Source: JAICYJ01 sp963797565
GTDB taxonomy: Bacteria > Actinomycetota > Thermoleophilia > Gaiellales > JAICJC01
Assembly: GCA_963797565.1 (NCBI GenBank)
Contig: CAWCPM010000011.1
Location: forward strand, 209,110 to 273,109
DNA length: 64,000 nucleotides
Direction: 5' to 3'
The notes beneath the pieces were generated by a model. It made no database searches and was not told the origin of the DNA. It worked only from the letters and a program-made list of their open reading frames with translations. Made by a program: the position numbers and the translations under genes. Every line of letters begins with the position of its first letter. Positions within the stretch are counted from its first letter, which is position 1. Below, piece after piece: positions 25,384 to 32,440 of this stretch.

Positions 25384-25755
25384 TCAGCCGGTGCCGGAGC
25401 TGGTGCCGGCCACCACCAACAGCGCTATCAGCAGCACGGCGAGCGCGACCAGCGCCACCCCGACCCAGCCCAGCACGATGCCGGCGGTGGCCAGGCCGGC
25501 CCCGCCCAGCCCGGGACGCTCGGCGATCTCGCGCTTCGCCGATCGACCGAACACGATCGCCAGGATCGACAGCACCACCGGGAAGATCACGAAGCCGCCG
25601 ATCCCGAGCACCAGCGAGGCGATCGCCTTGCCGCTGGTCTCGCCGGCCGAGGCGTAGGCGCCGGCCGACATGCGCGCGCCGCCCACCCTGGCGCCGCAGT
25701 TCGAGCAGAACCCGGCGCCGGCCGCGACCGGCTCGCCACAGCTCGTGCAGTAGAC
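25384..25755 (-). CDS. Zinc-ribbon plus DUF4190-type small membrane protein
   Basis: About 123 aa. An N-terminal zinc ribbon has two Cys-x-x-Cys pairs (YCTSCGEPV and FCSNCGARV). Then comes a DUF4190-like segment with two membrane helices around FGRSAKREIAERPGLGGAGLATAGIVLG. The start is unclear: the frame before TyrCys has GTC, GTA and no normal start codon. The GTG at 25686 would remove the ribbon. A GTG overlapping the CBS stop would work after a one-base shift. Function unknown; similar proteins sit in the membrane of many actinobacteria. Between the CBS gene and pruA in one operon. Confidence 0.7.
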   Translation of the reverse strand, partial: VYCTSCGEPVAAGAGFCSNCGARVGGARMSAGAYASAGETSGKAIASLVLGIGGFVIFPVVLSILAIVFGRSAKREIAERPGLGGAGLATAGIVLGWVGVALVALAVLLIALLVVAGTSSGTG

Positions 25756-25765
25756 CGCGGCTACG

Positions 25766-26167
25766 TCACACGCCCTTCGGGGACTCGTTCGGCAGCGTCA
25801 GCAGGTCGCGGATCGAGACGATCCCGATCAGCTTGCCGTGGTCGCAGATGGGCACGTGCCGGAAGCCGCCGTGGATCATCATCATGGCCGCCTCGCCGTT
25901 GGTGGCGTCGGGCCCGACGGTGATCGGGTCGCGGGTCATCCACTGCTCGACGGTGCCCTCGATGGTGCCGCGGCCGACGGCTCGCAGCACATCGCGCTCG
26001 GTGAGGATGCCGATCAGGTGGTCGCCGTCGGTGACCAGGATCGCGCCGACGCGGCGGTCCGCCATCTGGTGCGCGGCCTCCTGCAGCGTCTCCGACGGCC
26101 CGATCGTCAGCAGCCGGGTGGCCATGGTGTTGGAGACGGAATCCTCGCGGGGTCGCTGGTAGCTCAT
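25766..26167 (-). CDS. CBS-domain pair protein
   Basis: 133 aa made almost entirely of two CBS domains (MATRLLTIGPSETLQEAAHQM and MTRDPITVGPDATNGEAAMMM). Each ends in a GILTERDVLRAV / GIVSIRDLLTL signature. CBS pairs (Bateman modules) bind adenine nucleotides or other ligands and usually regulate a partner enzyme or channel. With no effector domain attached, it resembles the stand-alone stress-type CBS proteins. First gene of the leftward operon containing pruA and divergent from the siroheme synthase gene by 63 bp. Confidence 0.92.
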   Translation of the reverse strand: MSYQRPREDSVSNTMATRLLTIGPSETLQEAAHQMADRRVGAILVTDGDHLIGILTERDVLRAVGRGTIEGTVEQWMTRDPITVGPDATNGEAAMMMIHGGFRHVPICDHGKLIGIVSIRDLLTLPNESPKGV

Positions 26168-26230
26168 GCGCTAGCTGCACCTCGTATCGGGGTGGGCGAG
26201 TCTACCGCACCCGTCGCTACGATTCGAGCC

Positions 26231-26974
26231 ATGCCGGCCCAGACCTACCGGGGCAAGCCATGCGTGTGCCAGCACCGCCTGGAGCTCTGCGATCAGCGCT
26301 GCGTCGCCGACATGATGGCCACGACGTTCTACATGGCCTGCCTGAAGCTGACCGGGCGACGGTGCCTGGTGGTGGGCGCGGGCGCGGTCGGACTGGAGAA
26401 GATCGAGGGGCTGCTGGCGTGCAACGCGGGCGTGCACGTGATCGCGACCGAGGTGGACGCGCCGGTGCAGGAGCTGGCCGACGCGGGCGACATCGAGCTC
26501 ACGGTGCGGCCGTACCGCAGCGGCGATCTCGAGGGGCACTTCCTGGCGATCGCCGCCACCAGCGACACGGATGTGAACGTGGCGGTGTTCGAGGAGGCCG
26601 AGAGCCGGTCGATGCTCTGCAACGTGGTGGACGTGCCGCCGCTGTGCAGCTTCATCCTGCCGGCGATCGTGCGCACCGGCCCGATCGCGATCGCGATCTC
26701 AACGGCGGGCGCGAGCCCCGCGCTGGCGAAGCGGATGAAGCGCGAGATCGGTGAGCTGTTCGGGGATCAGTATGCGGAGCTGGCGGAGCTGCTGAACGAC
26801 GCGCGCGGCTGGGCGAAAGCGACGCTGCCCACCTACGAGGAGCGAAAGACGTTCTTCGAGGGCATCGTGAACGGCAGTCCCGATCCGGTCGAGCTGCTGC
26901 GGGCCGGCGACCGCCAGGCGGTGGTCGAGCTGATCGCGAGCCGGCAGGCTGCGGTTCCCGTCAGCCTGCACTGA
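26231..26974 (+). CDS. Precorrin-2 dehydrogenase / sirohydrochlorin ferrochelatase (Met8/CysG N-terminal type)
   Basis: NAD-dependent oxidation of precorrin-2 to sirohydrochlorin, possibly also iron insertion, in siroheme synthesis. The Rossmann motif GAGAVG follows RRCLVVG, then ATSDTDVNVAVFEEA, CNVVDVPPLCSFILPAIV (the catalytic-type Asp) and IAISTAGASPALAKRMKREI, all standard. 247 aa from this ATG. The first 27 residues are an unusual Cys-rich lead (CVCQHRLELCDQRC). Starting instead at ATG 26312 would give the usual N-terminus, so the lead may not be translated. No uroporphyrinogen methyltransferase or sulfite/nitrite reductase gene lies in the window. Confidence 0.9.
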   Translation: MPAQTYRGKPCVCQHRLELCDQRCVADMMATTFYMACLKLTGRRCLVVGAGAVGLEKIEGLLACNAGVHVIATEVDAPVQELADAGDIELTVRPYRSGDLEGHFLAIAATSDTDVNVAVFEEAESRSMLCNVVDVPPLCSFILPAIVRTGPIAIAISTAGASPALAKRMKREIGELFGDQYAELAELLNDARGWAKATLPTYEERKTFFEGIVNGSPDPVELLRAGDRQAVVELIASRQAAVPVSLH

Positions 26975-27011
26975 GCGACGATTCGCCGCCGGCCGCTAGT
27001 AGGCTGCGCGG

Positions 27012-27410
27012 GTGGAGACGCCGCGGTTGTTTCGGGTGATCCTGCCGGTCGCAGACATCGAGGCGGCGGCGACGTTCCACGGGCGCAGGTTCGGCATTCC
27101 CGGTCGCCGTGTCTCGGGCGGTCGGCACTACTTCGACTGCGGGGGCACGATCCTCGCGTGCTACGACGCGCCGGCTGACGGCGATCCCGCAAGCGTTACC
27201 CCGAATCCGCAGTACCTCTACTTCAGTGTTGAAGACCTGGACGAGGCGCACAGACGAGCACGAGCAGCCGGATGTCGAGACCTTGGCGAGATCGAGGTTC
27301 AACCGTGGGGCGAGCGGAGCTTCTACGGCCGTGACCCCTTCCGGAACCCGATCTGCTTTGTCGATTCGCAGACACTCTTCACCGGCAGCCGCGACTCCAT
27401 AGGCGGATAA
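27012..27410 (+). CDS. VOC (glyoxalase/bleomycin-resistance) family protein
   Basis: 132 aa, one vicinal-oxygen-chelate unit with paired beta-alpha-beta-beta-beta modules: FRVILPVADIEAAATFHGRRFG at the start, YLYFSVEDLDEAHRRARAAG in the middle and SFYGRDPFRNPICFVD at the end. A C-terminal Glu/Asp metal ligand is not obvious, so metal-dependent catalysis is uncertain. GTG start. Stands alone 37 bp after the siroheme gene. Could bind a drug or act as a lyase or dioxygenase; unassigned. Confidence 0.85.
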   Translation: METPRLFRVILPVADIEAAATFHGRRFGIPGRRVSGGRHYFDCGGTILACYDAPADGDPASVTPNPQYLYFSVEDLDEAHRRARAAGCRDLGEIEVQPWGERSFYGRDPFRNPICFVDSQTLFTGSRDSIGG

Positions 27411-27537
27411 GCCGGCAAGCGTGACGGGCCCGTGGTTAGCTACCGGTCGTTGGCGGGTAGCGTTCTGGTGTCCGGCGACTGGGTTCCCAGCCCGGCGCGC
27501 CGTGTTTGATTGACGCCGAAAACGTGGAGGAGCTGCC

Positions 27538-28171
27538 ATGAGCTACCAAATCGCGATCATCGACGACCTGCAGGACATCCCCTACCGCCAGGACACGCAC
27601 ATGCGGCCTGTCCGCCACCACCTGGGGATCACCGCGTTTGGGACGAACGCATGGACGGCTGCGAACGAGGGCGACCGGCTCTTGCCCGAGCACCGAGAGG
27701 ACGAGGGCATCGAGGAGCTCTACGTCGTGCTGCGCGGCCGTGCGCGGTTCGAGATCGACGGCGACAGCGTCGATGCGCCCGCGGGCACGCTCGTGTTCGT
27801 CGGGCCCGGAGAGCAACCGCACCGCCTTTGCGGAGGAGGCGGGGACGACGGTGCTTGCGATCGGCAGCACGGTCGGACAGTCATACGAGGTCGGCGGCTG
27901 GGAGGTCTGGGCGGAGTTCCACCCCGCGTACGAGGCCGGCGACTACGACGCCGTGATCGACCGCGCGCGCGAGACGCTCGAGGCGACTGAGTACGCCGCG
28001 CCGCTCTACAACCTCGCCTGCTGCGAGGCCCTGGCGGGCCGCAAGGAGGACGCGATCGGTCACCTTCAGGTCGCTTTCGAGCGGCGGCCAAACCTTCGCG
28101 ACCTCGCGAAGGAGGACACCGACCTCGACCCGATGCGGGACGAGCCGGCGTTTCGCGAGCTCGTCGCCTAG
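27538..28171 (+). pseudogene. Cupin plus TPR-like protein, +1 frameshift
   Basis: Strong ribosome site GGAGGAGCTGCC before the ATG. The first 95 residues form a cupin: HREDEGIEELYVVLRGRARFEIDG and then APAGTLVFVGPGE. The frame changes at about 27812-27822 (GGGCCCGGAGAGC). The rest continues AEEAGTTVLAIGSTVG and a tetratricopeptide-like C-terminus (PAYEAGDYDAVIDRARETL, APLYNLACCEALAGRKEDAI). One extra base explains it (span 3n+1; corrected about 210 aa). Fused cupin-TPR proteins recur in actinobacteria without a known role. Cytoplasmic, probably a small-molecule sensor or scaffold, but that is inference. Confidence 0.83.
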
Positions 28172-28196
28172 CGGGTCGGGCGCCAACGGCGCACGG

Positions 28197-28836
28197 TCAC
28201 ACGTGAGCCAGCGCCCGGTCGAGCGGCCGCGGCACCTGCTGAGATCCAGCGCATCGACGAGCAACCTCGCGTACCGGATCTTTCGGCCGCTGCCGCTGCC
28301 CATGAAACGCCGAAGCTGCTGCTCAGTTGCGCGGCCTCGCCACTCGGGCTGCTTCTGCAATGTGCGAAACGATCCCAGGTCGCCCTGCGGCCTCAACGAT
28401 CCGCTCCACAGCACTCGGCACCCAGAGCACGGATCAACTCGTCCTCCAGGTCCGCCGAGCAGACGAAGAAGCCCAGCCGCTCCATGTCGGTGCGGGTGAG
28501 CTGGGAGCCGAGGCCGGCCCGCTCGAGGCCGCGCCGGAAGTCGCCTTCCTCCCCGGCGTCGCAGATACCGGCCAGCGTCACGTCCAGTCCCGCAGGGCCG
28601 AACAGGTCGAGGAACTGCCCGATCGCCTGCGCGCCCCCGATCGGCACAACCGCGACCCGCTCGGCATGAAGGTCGCGACCGCGGCGCTCGGCCAGCGCCT
28701 CCACCGCACACTGGTCGCTCAACCCCTCGACCAGCACGACCGCACGCGGGGCCTCGCCACCGGCCAGCGCGCGTCTCGCTGCGGCGAGGGCTGCATCTTC
28801 CGAGCGGGATCGCGGCTTCTCGTCCACGCCACGCAT
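28197..28836 (-). pseudogene. TOPRIM-domain (OLD-like nuclease/ligase-type) protein with three frameshifts
   Basis: Starts MRGVDEKPRSRSEDAALAAARR and continues with a TOPRIM fold: VVLVEGLSDQCAVEALAERRG (the Glu), VVPIGGAQAIGQFLDLFG and AGICDAGEEGDF (Asp-x-Asp position, here CDAGEE). A stop follows GAECCGADR. Allowing an extra base near 28415 and another near 28396 recovers AVERIVEA and GDLGSFRTLQKQPEW, then RRFMGSGSGRKIRYARLL. A missing base near 28240 recovers VPRPLDRALAHV and a stop at 28197. Net span is 3n+1; corrected about 212 aa. TOPRIM proteins cut or join DNA or RNA; this group is uncharacterised. Either badly decayed or in an error-rich stretch. Confidence 0.75.
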
Positions 28837-28902
28837 CTTCGCAACTCGGCCCTGTGACGCACGCGCCTTGATCGACCAGGTGAACGAGGCGACAATGCGG
28901 AC

Positions 28903-29316
28903 GTGGACGACATCCTGCCCGACCTCAACGATGCGCTTGAGGCGATGAATCGCGGTGATGTGGAGCCCGCGGTCGCCCTGCTCGATCCCGACGTGGACTG
29001 GCGGGGCAGACCGCAGGGGCACCTGTGGTGGCGGCACGCCCCGAGCTGCCACGGCCCGGACGAGGCGCGCACGAATCTCAAGCTCCAGGTCGACAAGGGC
29101 CAGGCGAGGCCGGGCGTCAAGCAGTTCGCGCTGGAGCAGGTTGCCCAGGTTGGCGACTGCGTGGTGGTCGGCGGGAGTTGGGCGATGACGGATGGGTCGC
29201 GCGAGGTCGCCGGGCGGTTCTACCAGGTGCTTCGGGTGCGCGGTGGGCTGATCGTGGACATCCAGGGCTGCACCAGTCGTCGCGCCGCGATGGCCTACGC
29301 CCGCCGCGAAGCCTGA
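28903..29316 (+). CDS. NTF2-like / SnoaL-like protein
   Basis: 137 aa with the pattern of the NTF2-like cone fold: NDALEAMNRGDVEPAVALLDPDVDWRG at the N-terminus and a beta-sheet end FYQVLRVRGGLIVDIQG. GTG start. Members range from ketosteroid-isomerase-like enzymes to ligand carriers; no catalytic Asp/Tyr set can be picked out with confidence. It diverges from the TOPRIM gene and converges with the DUF1801 gene. Function unassigned. Confidence 0.82.
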   Translation: MDDILPDLNDALEAMNRGDVEPAVALLDPDVDWRGRPQGHLWWRHAPSCHGPDEARTNLKLQVDKGQARPGVKQFALEQVAQVGDCVVVGGSWAMTDGSREVAGRFYQVLRVRGGLIVDIQGCTSRRAAMAYARREA

Positions 29317-29331
29317 ACGGCCGCAATCAGC

Positions 29332-29775
29332 TCAGCTCAGCGCCTGCTTTACGAGCGCGCTGATCCTTGCCTCCTCGACGGCGGTCAGATCCTTCAGCGC
29401 GAAGGCGTTCGGCCACATGGCGCCCTCGTCGAGGTTCGCCTTGTCGCTGAAGCCGAGCGTCGCGTACCGCGTCTTGAACTTGTGAGCGCTCTGGAAGAAG
29501 CAGACGACCTTGCCGTCCTTGGCATACGCGGGCATCCCGTACCAGGTTCTCGGCGTGACGCCCGGCGCGGCGGCCATGATGATGGCGTGGAGCCGCTCGG
29601 CGATGGCGCGATCGTGTTCGGGCATCTCGGCGATCTTCGCGAGCACGTCGCTCTCTCCATCCGCCTTGGTGCCACGCGAGCCGCGACGTGCGGCCGACTT
29701 CACCTCCTGGGCACGCTCCCTCATCGCAGCTCGCTCGTCGTCCGTAAACCCCTTCGACGCTTTCCTCTCAGCCAT
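29332..29775 (-). CDS. DUF1801 (YdhG-like) protein
   Basis: 147 aa. A basic, charged N-terminus (MAERKASKGFTDDERAAMRERAQEVKSAARRG) leads into the DUF1801 core: DRAIAERLHAIIMAAAPGVTPRTWYGMPAYAKDGKVVCFF near the middle and GFSDKANLDEGAMWPNAFAL. The WYGMPAY/VCFFQ pattern is diagnostic. The family has a small alpha/beta fold with iron- or ligand-binding suggested for some members; no established activity. ATG 29775 is chosen since the upstream in-frame stretch lacks family similarity. Confidence 0.88.
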   Translation of the reverse strand: MAERKASKGFTDDERAAMRERAQEVKSAARRGSRGTKADGESDVLAKIAEMPEHDRAIAERLHAIIMAAAPGVTPRTWYGMPAYAKDGKVVCFFQSAHKFKTRYATLGFSDKANLDEGAMWPNAFALKDLTAVEEARISALVKQALS

Positions 29776-29859
29776 GTTCGATACCTCCGTGCAGCGAGTT
29801 CCGGCCCGTTGACCTGGCGTGATGGTAAGCGAACCTGACGCGCGGGTACGCTCCCGCTC

Positions 29860-30312
29860 GTGGTCTCGCTCGAGCCGATCACTCAGTCGAATCGCGATGC
29901 TCTGGACGCCCTGCGGGTATCGCCGGCACAGCGCCGGTTTGTCAGCGGTGTGAGCGAGTCGCTGCGCCAGGCAGCCGAGCATCCAGGTGCCCGCGCCATC
30001 CCATGGGGCGTCTATGCCGAGCACACGCCGGTCGGGTTTGTGATGATCGCCGACGAGGTCGACGGGCCGCCCTACATCGCGCAGTACCTCTGGAAGCTGC
30101 TGATCGACGAGCGCCACCAGCGGAAGGGCTACGGCACCGCAACCCTTGACCTGATCGTCGAGTACTTCCGCGGCCGGCCGGGCGTCGAGGTGCTCTGGAC
30201 GAGCGCGGGCCAGGGTGAGGGCAGCCCGATTCCCTTCTACGAGCGGTACGGCTTCGAGCAGACGGGCGAGATCCAGGAAGGCGAGGTCAAGCTGCGGCTG
30301 ACGATCATCTGA
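29860..30312 (+). CDS. GNAT acetyltransferase (SpeG/diamine type)
   Basis: 150 aa, single GNAT domain. The acetyl-CoA pyrophosphate loop is WKLLIDERHQRKGYGTATL (R/Q-x-x-G-x-G/A seen as RKGYGT) near 90-105. The C-terminal FYERYGFEQTGEI motif holds the usual Tyr. The N-terminal form VSLEPITQSNRDALDALRVS and the internal GWGVYAEHTPVGF-like region (IPWGVYAEHTPVGFVMI) recall diamine N-acetyltransferases. Likely acetylates a small polyamine or amino compound. GTG start. Convergent with the SRPBCC gene, 9 bp apart. Confidence 0.9.
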   Translation: MVSLEPITQSNRDALDALRVSPAQRRFVSGVSESLRQAAEHPGARAIPWGVYAEHTPVGFVMIADEVDGPPYIAQYLWKLLIDERHQRKGYGTATLDLIVEYFRGRPGVEVLWTSAGQGEGSPIPFYERYGFEQTGEIQEGEVKLRLTII

Positions 30313-30321
30313 GCGGGATCG

Positions 30322-30732
30322 CTATCCCGCCGCCTCGAGCACCTGCTTCAACCGGGTGAGGTCGGCCTGGACGAGGCCCGCGTCGCGCTCGAAGTCCTCG
30401 CTGCTCATACCCGGGAGGCGGCGCAGGCTGAACACCACCTCGCAGCCGTCACCGTCGGGGATGACCCGCATCGGGTTGTAGATCACGTCTCCCGAGGGCA
30501 GCGTGACCTCGTGGTCGAGGACGCCGAACTCGTTGCGCTCGACGAAGGCGAGGCCGACCCGTCCGGCCGGTGTCTCCACGAACCACAGCCCGTCGACGTT
30601 CTCGACGGAGCTGCCCAGCCCGGGCGCCCACTCGGGAAGATGCGCCGGATCGGAGGCGTAGTCGTACACCTCGGCGGCGGGCCGGTCGATCGACTCACTG
30701 ATCTGCCTGGACTCAGAGGGCATGTCCGCCAA
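30322..30732 (-). CDS. SRPBCC (polyketide cyclase/START-like) protein
   Basis: 136 aa with the helix-grip layout: SRQISESIDRPAAEVYDYASDPAHLPEWAPGLGSSVENV at the start, central strands, and a long C-terminal helix (DFERDAGLVQADLTRLKQVLE). The ligand pocket cannot be read from sequence. Members bind hydrophobic ligands, modify polyketides or act in stress responses. Starts at ATG 30732, 25 bp before the phosphatase gene's stop, so both may be co-transcribed leftwards. Confidence 0.87.
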   Translation of the reverse strand: MADMPSESRQISESIDRPAAEVYDYASDPAHLPEWAPGLGSSVENVDGLWFVETPAGRVGLAFVERNEFGVLDHEVTLPSGDVIYNPMRVIPDGDGCEVVFSLRRLPGMSSEDFERDAGLVQADLTRLKQVLEAAG

Positions 30733-30756
30733 TCATGCCAAACGCGCCGCGTGCAT

Positions 30757-31170
30757 TCAGCCGCCGCTCACCCTGTCGGCGAACCATCGCACCCACTGCT
30801 CCTGGGCGCTGGTCTCGACCGCGGCCGGGCGATACGCACGTCTGACCCAATCCACGGCGGATGCCGGCGGCTCGCCGGCCAGCACGGCCATGCAGGCAAG
30901 GACGGTGCCGGTGCGACCGAGGCCACCCACGCATCCGACCTCGACCACCTCGCCGCGGCGCGCCCGCGCGAACGCCGCGGTGATCTGATCCGCCGCTCGG
31001 TCGCTGTCCGCCGGGAGCCCGTAGTCCGGCCAGTCGATCACCTCGGCCGGCCAGGTCGGTAGCCAGCGCATGTCGAGATACAGCCCGAACGATCGTGTCG
31101 GATCGTGCTCGACCCGGTCGCGGATCGACGATGCCCGAACAACGGTGCCGTCACGAAACACGACATCCAT
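30757..31170 (-). CDS. Protein-tyrosine-phosphatase-like cysteine phosphatase
   Basis: 137 aa. The PTP loop C-x5-R is GCVGGLGRTGT, with nucleophile Cys80 and Arg86. The residue before the Cys is Gly instead of the canonical His. An upstream Asp in WPDYGLPAD may be the general acid (the usual W-P-D loop, seen literally as DWPDYG at 46-51). So it looks like a small, active classical or dual-specificity phosphatase; substrate could be phosphotyrosine, phosphoinositide or a nucleotide. One of two unrelated cysteine phosphatases in the window. Confidence 0.87.
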   Translation of the reverse strand: MDVVFRDGTVVRASSIRDRVEHDPTRSFGLYLDMRWLPTWPAEVIDWPDYGLPADSDRAADQITAAFARARRGEVVEVGCVGGLGRTGTVLACMAVLAGEPPASAVDWVRRAYRPAAVETSAQEQWVRWFADRVSGG

Positions 31171-31468
31171 CCGCTGAGCTTAGGGGGTCGCAGAGGCCGG
31201 GTGCGTGCAGTGCGGAGTGCCGAGATGGTCGTGTCTTTGTCCCGAAAGACAAACGTCGTTTCACCACCACCGCCAAGTGGCGCGTTCCCAACGTGCCTGA
31301 CGAGCGCGCCGCCGGCACCCACCACGACCGGCTCCGCGCGGTCACACACGCCCCGCACGCCTGATCAACGGCAACCGTTCCGCCAGCCCCGCCCGCTCGT
31401 GCTCTGGATGCAAATGCCGAGCGCGACCCAACCGGCCGCCAGCCCGTGGAGCCTTCCGCCTCCATTGG
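31171..31468. other. Intergenic stretch with a small hairpin, no supported gene
   Basis: 298 bp between the phosphatase start and the kinase stop, with mixed base composition and no coherent protein in any frame. GTCTTT at 31233-31238 pairs with AAAGAC at 31245-31250 around six bases. The phosphatase promoter should lie at its left end. Confidence 0.5.
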
Positions 31469-32107
31469 CTACAACCCGAGCGCTTCCCCAACCCGGGCAA
31501 CCGACTCGGCCACGCCCACGCTGCCGTCGACGTCAACGGTCTGCAGCTGGGCTGCTCGCGCCTGGGCTCGGAGTTGCTCCGTGAACAGCTGATCGCGGGC
31601 GAGCAGGTTGGCCAGGGCCCGCTGCGGGTCGCTGGTCTTGTTCGGAATCGTCCAGGTCGACCCGCGGCTCTCGAACGCCGCGCGCCGGAACTCCGGCGTG
31701 GGTAGCAGCCAGACGGCCTGCCGCGGGCGGCTCAGCAGCGGCGCGACCAGGCGCGGCAGGAGACTGAACCCCTCGGCCAGGACAGGCGGATCCGGCGGCA
31801 GGGCGAGCAGATCATCGACCACCAGATCGAACCCCTCACCCTGGAAGCCGTGGAACGTCTCCAGCATCACCTCAGGTGGGCGGTTCACCCAGCGCTCGTC
31901 CATGTCCATCGCCATGAACCCCCGCAGCAGCGGCGTTGCGCCCGAATCGGCACGGTCGACGAGCTTCGAGAACGGCTCCGTGTGGTAGAGCCGCAGGCCG
32001 TGGTCGGCGGCGAGCTGCCGGGCCACGGTCGACTTGCCGGCGCCGCTGCCACCCCCGATCCAGCGGACGTGCTGCAGACCCGCACCGGCGCGGTTGCGGC
32101 TAGCCAA
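31469..32107 (-). CDS. P-loop kinase/AAA-type small protein (adenylate-kinase-like fold)
   Basis: 212 aa. Walker A is GGGSGAGKST near residue 18-27, followed by VARQLAADHGLRLYHTE as in small-molecule kinases. A Walker B-like strand is GFDLVVDDLLALP with VLAEGFSLLP after it. The lid is short, and LLPTPEFRRAAFESRG resembles nucleotide or aminoglycoside kinase-like actinobacterial proteins. Substrate unknown. The best start is TTG at 32107, overlapping the cspA stop by 8 bp, which implies translational coupling to the cold-shock gene. Confidence 0.83.
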   Translation of the reverse strand: MASRNRAGAGLQHVRWIGGGSGAGKSTVARQLAADHGLRLYHTEPFSKLVDRADSGATPLLRGFMAMDMDERWVNRPPEVMLETFHGFQGEGFDLVVDDLLALPPDPPVLAEGFSLLPRLVAPLLSRPRQAVWLLPTPEFRRAAFESRGSTWTIPNKTSDPQRALANLLARDQLFTEQLRAQARAAQLQTVDVDGSVGVAESVARVGEALGL

Positions 32108-32306
32108 CCACCGTCACGTTCGCAGCCTCCATGCCCTTGCGGCCCTCCTGCGGCTCGTACTCGACCTTCTGGCCCTCGTCGAGGTTGCGGAAGCCGGTGC
32201 CGGAGATGTTCGAGAAGTGCACGAAGACGTCGCTCCCACCGTCGTCCGGGGTGATGAATCCGTACCCCTTCGCCTGCGAAAACCATTTCACGATGCCAGT
32301 GGCCAT
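32100..32306 (-). CDS. cspA: Cold-shock protein
   Basis: 68 aa, one OB-fold cold-shock domain that binds single-stranded RNA/DNA and melts RNA structure. RNP1 is KGYGFITP and RNP2 is VFVHFSN, both intact; it starts MATGIVKWFSQAKGYG. The ATG at 32306 follows AGGAGAGC with a 4-base spacer, a strong site; the open frame continues upstream without similarity. About 130 bp separate it from the helicase stop. It leads into the overlapping kinase gene. Confidence 0.97.
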   Translation of the reverse strand: MATGIVKWFSQAKGYGFITPDDGGSDVFVHFSNISGTGFRNLDEGQKVEYEPQEGRKGMEAANVTVVG

Positions 32307-32440
32307 TGCAGCTCTCCTGGTCGGCGTTTTGGAACGACGCAGGTCAGACACTTCATGAGGCCACCACACGCACGTTCATGAACCCACAGGCGGTTCACGG
32401 GCGCAAGTTTAGCGAATCGGCGGTTTCGGAGCGGTGAAAA

